Source: Semisulcospira habei (lineage: Eukaryota; Mollusca; Gastropoda; Semisulcospiridae). Taken from it: a stretch of 64,000 nt of DNA. A model generated the notes under the pieces. That model saw only the letters and a list, made by a program, of their open reading frames with translations, was not told the origin of the DNA and made no database searches. The translations under genes were made by a program, and so were the position numbers. Below are positions 58,654 to 64,000 of the stretch, piece by piece (the stretch's first letter is position 1; each line of letters begins with the position of its first letter). Where the stretch lies: the NCBI GenBank assembly GCA_036245525.1, contig BTPG01000008.1:32211823-32275822 (forward strand). Direction: 5' to 3'.

Positions 58654-58700
58654 CCTAGTCCCAAGGAGTACTAAAGACTTTAGTACTCCTTGCCTAGTCC
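58654..58700. mobile_element. 31-bp perfect palindrome with 8-bp target duplication
   Basis: CCTAGTCC (58654-58661), then CAAGGAGTACTAAAG, one A, the exact inverse, then CCTAGTCC again (58693-58700). The neighbouring array unit has a single TAGCCTAGTCC (58861-58871) and so shows the empty site. Confidence 0.75.
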
Positions 58701-58960
58701 TTTAAGTGGATCTTGCACAGGATCTACGCTTTCAGTGAGTCCCATGCTGTGTTGCGTGTGAGAGCGTAAACCCTGTGCAAGATACTACGAAAGGTGCTCC
58801 GCTATAGCGGAGCACCTTTCGTAGTAGCTTGCACAGATTTTATGCTCTCTCACACAATATAGCCTAGTCCTTTGCGTGAGGCCTTGCACAGGATCTGCGC
58901 TATCAGACGCTGTAGCGGGGCACCTTGCTCAGTGGACTGCGCAGGGATTACGATCTCACC

Positions 58961-59527
58961 TACAACTCTCCTCCAATACTCCATCTCTCAAAGCAGAAGA
59001 AAATGCATTTCGTCCCGCTGAAACAATAAATAATTCAATGTCTCAGAAGCAATTACCGCCACAGATCAGTCGTCTGAGTGCTCACAAAATGGCACCCATT
59101 TACCATTTGTGCCTTTCGTGGTTTTGGTGGGAGAGAACGTGTTTTAGGCGGGAAAAGCTTTCAGTGGTCATTGTTGTTCCAACTGTATAGAGAGCTGTTT
59201 TTAGCGGGGTGGAAGACCTGACAGGATTTCTGTCACATGTCACAGAGCTGCAAACTAAAGGCAAAAAGGCAGCAACTCCAATTTTTGTAAAAAGCAAGAT
59301 TTTCATTGCATTACAGTCACGATATCGCTTTTCACAAAAATGGACTTTAATGTCTTTTGTCGTCGCTGGACAGAGCGTTGTAAAAGCGTTGATGGGTACA
59401 GAGAGATAGCCAACAACAACAACAACAAATAAAACACGCTTCAGGTCGCGAATCGAAGGAGGCAACCAGTGTGAGTGTGTCTGGTACAGATTTTGTTTTT
59501 TTTGTTTTTTGATTTGTCTCGTGACAT
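58961..59527. other. No recognisable feature
   Basis: About 570 bp with a few CAA repeats near 59412. No gene. Confidence 0.5.
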
Positions 59528-59741
59528 TTAACACATTATCGCCCAGGACCGAAATCCCCACATTTTTAAGTTGCCCTCAGAAGGACTGTATTACAATTCT
59601 AGAGACAGATCGAGCATGATAGTTAAAGGGTGGTGCCAGAATAGCTTGGCGCCTATGGGCGCCAAGCTATTCTGGCACCACCCTTGAACTATCAAGCTCG
59701 ATCCAAGTCTTGCTGTGGTGTGTCGGAGCTGAATGAGTTAA
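59528..59741 (+). mobile_element. TTAA MITE, GAGCATGATAGTTCAAG family, best hairpin
   Basis: TTAACACATTATCGCCCAGG to GAGCTGAATGAGTTAA. The inner arms (GGTGCCAGAATAGCTTGGCG and inverse) form a hairpin of about 45 bp per side around a GCCTATGGGC centre. Confidence 0.85.
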
Positions 59742-60307
59742 AACAACTATCCGTAGTTTTATGATCCAGTCAATTTTCAAACATTTCTCACAACAGACGG
59801 TACTCATAGTATGAAGTTAGTTAAAGAAAAAAATAATATTTAAAAAAATCTCAGGGAGAAAACGGTGCATTCTATACATGCACAGTTCTGTCCCATTCCA
59901 ATGCTGTTGTTCCTACCTAAAGTGTACCTTATCTTGGATTTTATGAGTTGGCAGTCAGCACTGTTGGTTTTGTTTGATACTGATTGTATAGGCCTTTGCG
60001 TGTATGAGCATCTTGCAAGCATTAGAGATGTATATACATGTATATTAACGAATTTTCGAAAGACGTTAAATGTGGAATGGTGCAAGCTTGACTTTAACAC
60101 TTAGGCTACCCGGCAATGATGGTGGCCCTTTCAACAAGGAGGAGGGGAATATGCCATAACATGGCGGGGGAAATGCACTAGCCGTTTGATTTTCAAAAGT
60201 GAATACCTTTTGGGGGGGGTTCGTGATTCGTGAATCGCAAAATAAACCGAGTCGAAGCCGTCATTGTACCTACCCGCGCTCCCCCCTCTTCAACCGATTA
60301 GGGTGCA

Positions 60308-60401
60308 AGTGCGCAAAAGCCATCGGGCCGACTTTGGCCGCCGCTGGACCGCGCACGGCCGTGCGCGGGCCAACGTCGGTCCGATGGCCTTTTGCGCATT
60401 G
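60308..60401. mobile_element. GC-rich palindrome element
   Basis: AGTGCGCAAAAGCCATCGGG to the inverse CCGATGGCCTTTTGCGCATT, with the centre GCGCACGGCCGTGCGCGG. Confidence 0.75.
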
Positions 60402-60611
60402 GGGTTCAGTTATCAGCACGAGCAAAGTAGGATACTGGCTGAAATACCTAAGCCAAGGACGGCTGAAGGAACCGCAAACCAGACCGGCGCGATACTCCTA
60501 TTCGACCCTTTGCTGCCAGAGGACACGTCTTGTGTTTCGGAAATCTGTGTCAGCTGATTCAACGTCAAAGAGTCCCAGCCGTCTAAGGAACGTGGGCGTG
60601 AAGTAGTGTCA

Positions 60612-60677
60612 GCAAGAGGCATAGATCCTCATGAGCCCCCGCAACTGCGCGGGCTCATGAGGATCTATACCTCTTGC
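60612..60677. repeat. AGAGGCATAGATC hairpin
   Basis: GCAAGAGGCATAGATCCTCA and its inverse around a CCCGCAACTGCGCGGG centre. It is followed by the shared flank CAGTTGGGTGCTGTTCAAAT. Confidence 0.85.
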
Positions 60678-60899
60678 AGTTGGGTGCTGTTCAAATGTTC
60701 TCGGCAGTAAAGAGCTTCGCCAGAATCCCACAGACGCACCCCAACACACACAAAAAAAAAACAAGAAGAGGATTTCATCCCAAAGTCTACCGTATTGTTT
60801 GGAGCACAGATGCGTTTATCTTTTAGGAACATTCAGAGATGTTCATATTTTTAGGCTTATTATGCTGATCTATTTTCCCTCCTCTCTAAGCCAACCCCT

Positions 60900-61100
60900 G
60901 ATCAACACACACGTCGGCGCACACAAATAAAGACGGACACACGGCGCTTCCCGCCAGTAGTGCGCTCTGTGGGCTCATGTAGCGACAGGAATCCATCTCC
61001 TTCTACTCTAACCCACCTTCTGATCCACACGCACTGACACACAGAAATAGAGACGGACACACGGGGATCCCCGCCATTCGTAAGCTCTGTGTTATGGCGT
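60900..61100 (+). repeat. Two tandem units of about 120 bp
   Basis: AAATAAAGACGGACACACGG with CCCGCCAGT recurs as AAATAGAGACGGACACACGG with CCCGCCATT about 117 bp on. Confidence 0.7.
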
Positions 61101-61194
61101 AGCATAGCTATTCTGAAGAAGAAGAATAACACGAGCAGCGAAATGACGTCACTAACATTTGACGTATCAGGAAAATAGTTTGCAATTTTCTTGG

Positions 61195-61570
61195 TGAGTT
61201 TCACGCCTAGGGCTTACAGGTCACAATTTCACCTAATCCTACCCTAGGGTCGGGACAAACAGCAGGCTTATGCAAACACCGTTTATGAAAAATCATGCGG
61301 GTATTAATGAGAAGAAAGTGTGGGGTTTTTTTGGTAAAAGAAAAATTAAAGTTATGCTAGCTGTTTTACAAATCACTCCTAAAAGTGGTGCAGAACATTT
61401 TCTGATTTTCACACCTAGGCCTTACATGTCACAATTGACCTAATCGTACCCGACAGCCGAGACAAACTGTAGGATAATGTAAATACCGTTTACGAAAAAT
61501 CATGCGATTATTAATCAGAAGATTGCGTGTTTGGGGGTTGTTGTTTTTTTGTTTGTTTTTTGTTTTTGTT
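61195..61570 (+). repeat. Two tandem units of about 200 bp
   Basis: Both units hold TTTCACGCCTAGGGCTTACA-type sequence, GGTCACAATT, GACAAAC and ACGAAAAATCATGCG with a GGGGGTT/GTTTTT end. Confidence 0.7.
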
Positions 61571-61699
61571 TTTGTTTGGGGTTTTTTTTTTCGTAAAAAA
61601 TGATTCAATTGTTTTATGATTTACCCATATAATTCGTGAAATTAATCTCGAAAACGTGAAAAAATATTTTGTCAAAAGTTACTTAGTTATCACTCAAAA

Positions 61700-61996
61700 C
61701 GTTCTAGAGGTACAATGCTGGTTAACGAACTCATTCAATATCTCCCTTTTATCTAGCTATACTCAAAATATCTAGTAAAAATATGAAAACTTACAGACTC
61801 GAGTGTGGATCAACCCTTTTTTTGTGAAACGGTCATTTTCTCGCCATTTAGCATGTTACTCCCAAATTAGAAAAAAAAAAAAAGTCCCGAGATAATTCTT
61901 TTACTGACAATATTCTAAAACTTCAAGATTGTCCGTCCTCAAACGCGGGCTCTAGTCGTTGTCACACACACACACACACACGCACGCACACACACA

Positions 61997-62067
<71 letters not shown>

Positions 62068-62210
62068 ACACATGCGGCTCTTTGTCGCCAAAAAGACGTT
62101 CTCTAGCAAGGTTTGCGTAGCTAGACGTGACGTCATTTTTATCTTGTTCCTTCTTTGCCAGAATGTCTGCCCCGCACGCCAAAAACGTCATGTGCTTGCT
62201 CCGGAATGCG
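61700..62210 (+). repeat. Dispersed repeat with internal (CA)n tract
   Basis: Left part matches 19420-19673 and the inverse of 495-560; CA tract 61963-62071; right part matches 25222-25350 (GACGTCATTTTTATCTTGTT). Confidence 0.65.
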
Positions 62211-62296
62211 CTCCGACCAGCCCCATTTCAAAGTCTACCGTATTTTTTTTAAATACGGTAGAGAATAATAATAATTTTAAAAAAAAAAAAAAAACA

Positions 62297-62990
62297 CTCA
62301 GGGAGAGAACGGTGCACTCTATACATGCACAGTTCTGTTCCATTCCAATGCTGTTGTTCCTACCTAAAGTACCTTATCTTGGATTTTAAGCGTTGGCAGT
62401 CAGCTCTTTTGATTTTGTTTGATACTGATTGTAGGCCGTTGCGCGTATAAGCATCTTGTAAGTATTAGAGATGTATTTACATGTATATTAACGAATTTTC
62501 GAAAGATGTTAAATGCGGAAGGATGCAAGCTTGACTTAAACAATTAGACTAGCCGGCAATGATGGTGGCCCTTTCAACAAGGAGGAGGTTGAAATGCACT
62601 AGCCGTTTGATTTTCAAACGTGAATACCGTTTTGGGGATTTCGTGGGACGACCGTGTGCGCGCCACTGAACGGCGGCCGACGTCGGCCCGATGCGAGCAA
62701 AGTGGAATACTGGCTGAAATACCTAAGCCAAGGACGGCTGATGGAACCGCAAACCAGACCGGCGCGATATTCCTATTCGACCCTTCGCTGCCAGTTCATA
62801 CATATTGCGTTTCGGGACTCTATGTCAACTCATTCAACGTCAAAGAGTCCCGCCGTCTAAAGGAACGTGGGTGCGAAGTAGTGTCAGCAAGAGGCATAGA
62901 GCCTCATAAGCCCCCGCAACTGCGGGGGCTCATGAGTATCTATACCTCTTGCAGTTGGGTGGTGTTCAAATGTTCTCGGCAGTGAAGAGA
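62297..62990 (+). repeat. Segmental duplication, copy 2
   Basis: Direct counterpart of 59845-60725. In place of the palindrome there is only ACGGCGGCCGACGTCGGCCC near 62667. The hairpin at 62887-62952 is shared. Confidence 0.8.
62887..62952. repeat. AGAGGCATAGATC hairpin
   Basis: GCAAGAGGCATAGAGCCTCA and its inverse, centre CCCCCGCAACTGCGGGGG. Confidence 0.85.
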
Positions 62991-63046
62991 TACATCAGTA
63001 TTCCACACAAGCACCCCCGCCACGCCCCCCTCCCCCCAAAAAAAAA

Positions 63047-63047
63047 A

Positions 63048-63083
<36 letters not shown>

Positions 63084-63115
63084 AAATAAATAAATAAAAA
63101 TAAATAAATAAATTT
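63047..63115. repeat. (AAAT)n microsatellite
   Basis: ATAA units with few interruptions. Confidence 0.9.
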
Positions 63116-63137
63116 TAAAAAATAAAATAATTAGTAC

Positions 63138-63210
63138 GATGACGTCAATTTGGCTAAAGCGTATGACGAAGGTCGACTTCGTCATACGTTTTAGCCAAAT
63201 TGACGTCATC
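63138..63210. repeat. 33-bp hairpin with TGACGTCA in each arm
   Basis: Arms 63138-63170 and 63178-63210 match at 32 of 33 positions around GGTCGAC. Each arm begins with GATGACGTCA. Confidence 0.85.
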
Positions 63211-63524
63211 TGTTGACAAGTTGGATGATGCGTAGATCTGTTATCGTGAGTTTCTGCGGCAGGGATGACGGGCTGCCCCAGTCTCGACAGACCGCAAAAT
63301 AAGAAAAAGTACAAAAGTTAAAGATTCTCTGTGTTGCCCATTTATCTGCTTTGCGTGCTAAAACGTCTGAGGGCACTCTGACACCATTTAGGTTTTCACA
63401 CAAAACCAAACCCTCTTCTCTATTAGGACAGCACGGCGTCTATCGGCTGTCTCGTCTTATCCTGGCTAAACGCCTTAAAAGATCTGCTCCCCCCAAACGT
63501 CACTGATGAAAACGTGAAGACAGC

Positions 63525-63588
63525 CAGAAGCATGGATCCTCATGAGCCACCGCACATGCGGGGGCTCATGAGGATCTATGCCTCTTGC
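63525..63588. repeat. AGAGGCATAGATC hairpin
   Basis: CAGAAGCATGGATCCTCATG and its inverse, centre CACCGCACATGCGGGGG. It shares an AACTCTGTGGT flank with the next copy. Confidence 0.85.
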
Positions 63589-63722
63589 GGATGGAACTCT
63601 GTGGTATTAGCAGTATTGTTTTTTTCAGGAGCTCTTTGAATTGCTATGTGATTGTGTCTTCGCCAGCGATATGCGTTAATATCTACTCCGACTAAGGATC
63701 ACTGATGAAAAATGGATTCAAC

Positions 63723-63784
63723 AAAAGGCATAGATCCTCATGAGCCCCCGCAAATGCGGGTGCTCATGAGGATCTATGCCTCTT
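63723..63784. repeat. AGAGGCATAGATC hairpin
   Basis: AAAAGGCATAGATCCTCATG and its inverse, centre CCCCGCAAATGCGGGTG. Confidence 0.85.
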
Positions 63785-63856
63785 ACAATTGGAATGTAAC
63801 TCTGTGGTCTTTGGTCTCCTTCTTTGAAATTGAGTGTGAATGTGAGACAACGTCTT

Positions 63857-63962
63857 CCAGTGCGCACAAGGTCATAGGGCCGACTTTGCCAATGCCGGCC
63901 CACGCATAGCCATGCTTGGGCCGCCGTGAGGCCGACGTCGGACCGTCGGCCTTGCGTGAACT
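63857..63962. mobile_element. GC-rich palindrome element
   Basis: AGTGCGCACAAGGTCATAGG to GACCGTCGGCCTTGCGTGAA. Inner arms are imperfect, with GGCCGACTTT and its inverse-like GACGTCGGACC. Confidence 0.65.
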
Positions 63963-64000
63963 GGTCACTTTCAGTCAAGAAGCTCTGTAAGACTGCCAAA

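Larger units (their letters stand above)
58005..58960. repeat. Array of diverged foldback units
   Basis: Four or five units share GAGTTGCGTAAGAGAGCGTA, AACCCTACGCAAGCCACTAC, GAAAGGT and TATAGC. The two rightmost fold into strong hairpins: 58562-58630 and 58758-58853, both centred on CCGCTATAGCGG. A SINE is inserted at 58378-58548 and a 31-bp palindrome at 58662-58692. Confidence 0.75.
59845..60725 (+). repeat. Segmental duplication, copy 1
   Basis: Aligns with 62297-62990 in the same orientation (TCTATACATGCACAGTTCTG, ATTAACGAATTTTCGAAAGA, TACCTAAGCCAAGGACGGCT). It includes a full GC-rich palindrome (60308-60401) that is mostly missing from copy 2, and the hairpin at 60612-60677. Confidence 0.8.

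Noticed and set aside
60199..60606. Possible gene in the duplicated 60-63 kb block
   Set aside because: The two copies do not preserve a common frame across the palindrome, and no domain is recognised.
60612..63784. CRISPR array from the regularly recurring hairpins at the right end
   Set aside because: Spacing is irregular, copies are palindromic with differing flanks, and the genome is animal.

Overview
The window is animal nuclear DNA, most likely from a mollusc (a marine gastropod would fit) or a close lophotrochozoan. The reasons are a secreted C1q-domain gene split by a very long intron, very dense CA/GT, CT and AAT microsatellites, tRNA-derived SINEs, RTE, CR1/L2-like, Rex1-like, I-like and Tx1/L1-like LINEs, a Ty3/gypsy element with the Gmr1 gene order, and swarms of small hairpin elements. 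This assignment rests on sequence reading only; no database search was possible. The only clear host gene is the C1q-domain gene: a signal-peptide exon at 9253-9448 and the C1q-domain exon at 28814-29265, both on the + strand. An intron of about 19 kb, full of mobile DNA, lies between them. A broken second copy of its first exon and upstream flank lies at 1001-1430. Layout. 1-5 kb: two SINEs, the broken C1q exon, a TTAA-type MITE, microsatellites and a CR1/L2-like LINE. 5-9 kb: an RTE LINE on the - strand, split by a second LINE fragment. 9-19 kb (inside the C1q intron): a decayed Tx1/L1-like LINE, a second RTE copy, a TIR-flanked MADF-like exon and a SINE. 20-25 kb: a duplicated block rich in TGACC half-sites, a G-rich minisatellite, and a CA-bounded element that carries a foldback pair. 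25.4-28.1 kb: an AT-rich element with long terminal inverted repeats carrying a possible single-jelly-roll capsid-like protein and a hydrophobic/coiled-coil protein, possibly a Polinton-like derivative. 29.8-31.8 kb: an I-like LINE with RNase H. 31.9-45.1 kb: an old - strand Ty3/gypsy element with integrase before reverse transcriptase, split in gag by a younger + strand gypsy element. 45.3-47.3 kb: an inverted copy of the CA-bounded element. 47-64 kb: no host gene recognised; a 2.1 kb TIR element, a Rex1-like LINE with a 634-residue open frame, an array of foldback units, and at least four families of hairpin MITEs. Mobile elements explain nearly all open frames here. Almost all are truncated, frameshifted or missing catalytic residues. 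The order of events can be read in several places, for example gypsy inside gypsy inside a GT tract, LINE inside LINE, LINE inside a mariner-like MITE, and a 31-bp palindrome inside one repeat unit. The nested structure makes this window useful as a record of transposition history. The most unusual items are the capsid-like TIR element, the CA-bounded element with foldback arms, the LINE 5' ends that carry short inverted snap-backs, and the 31-bp palindrome with an 8-bp target duplication.
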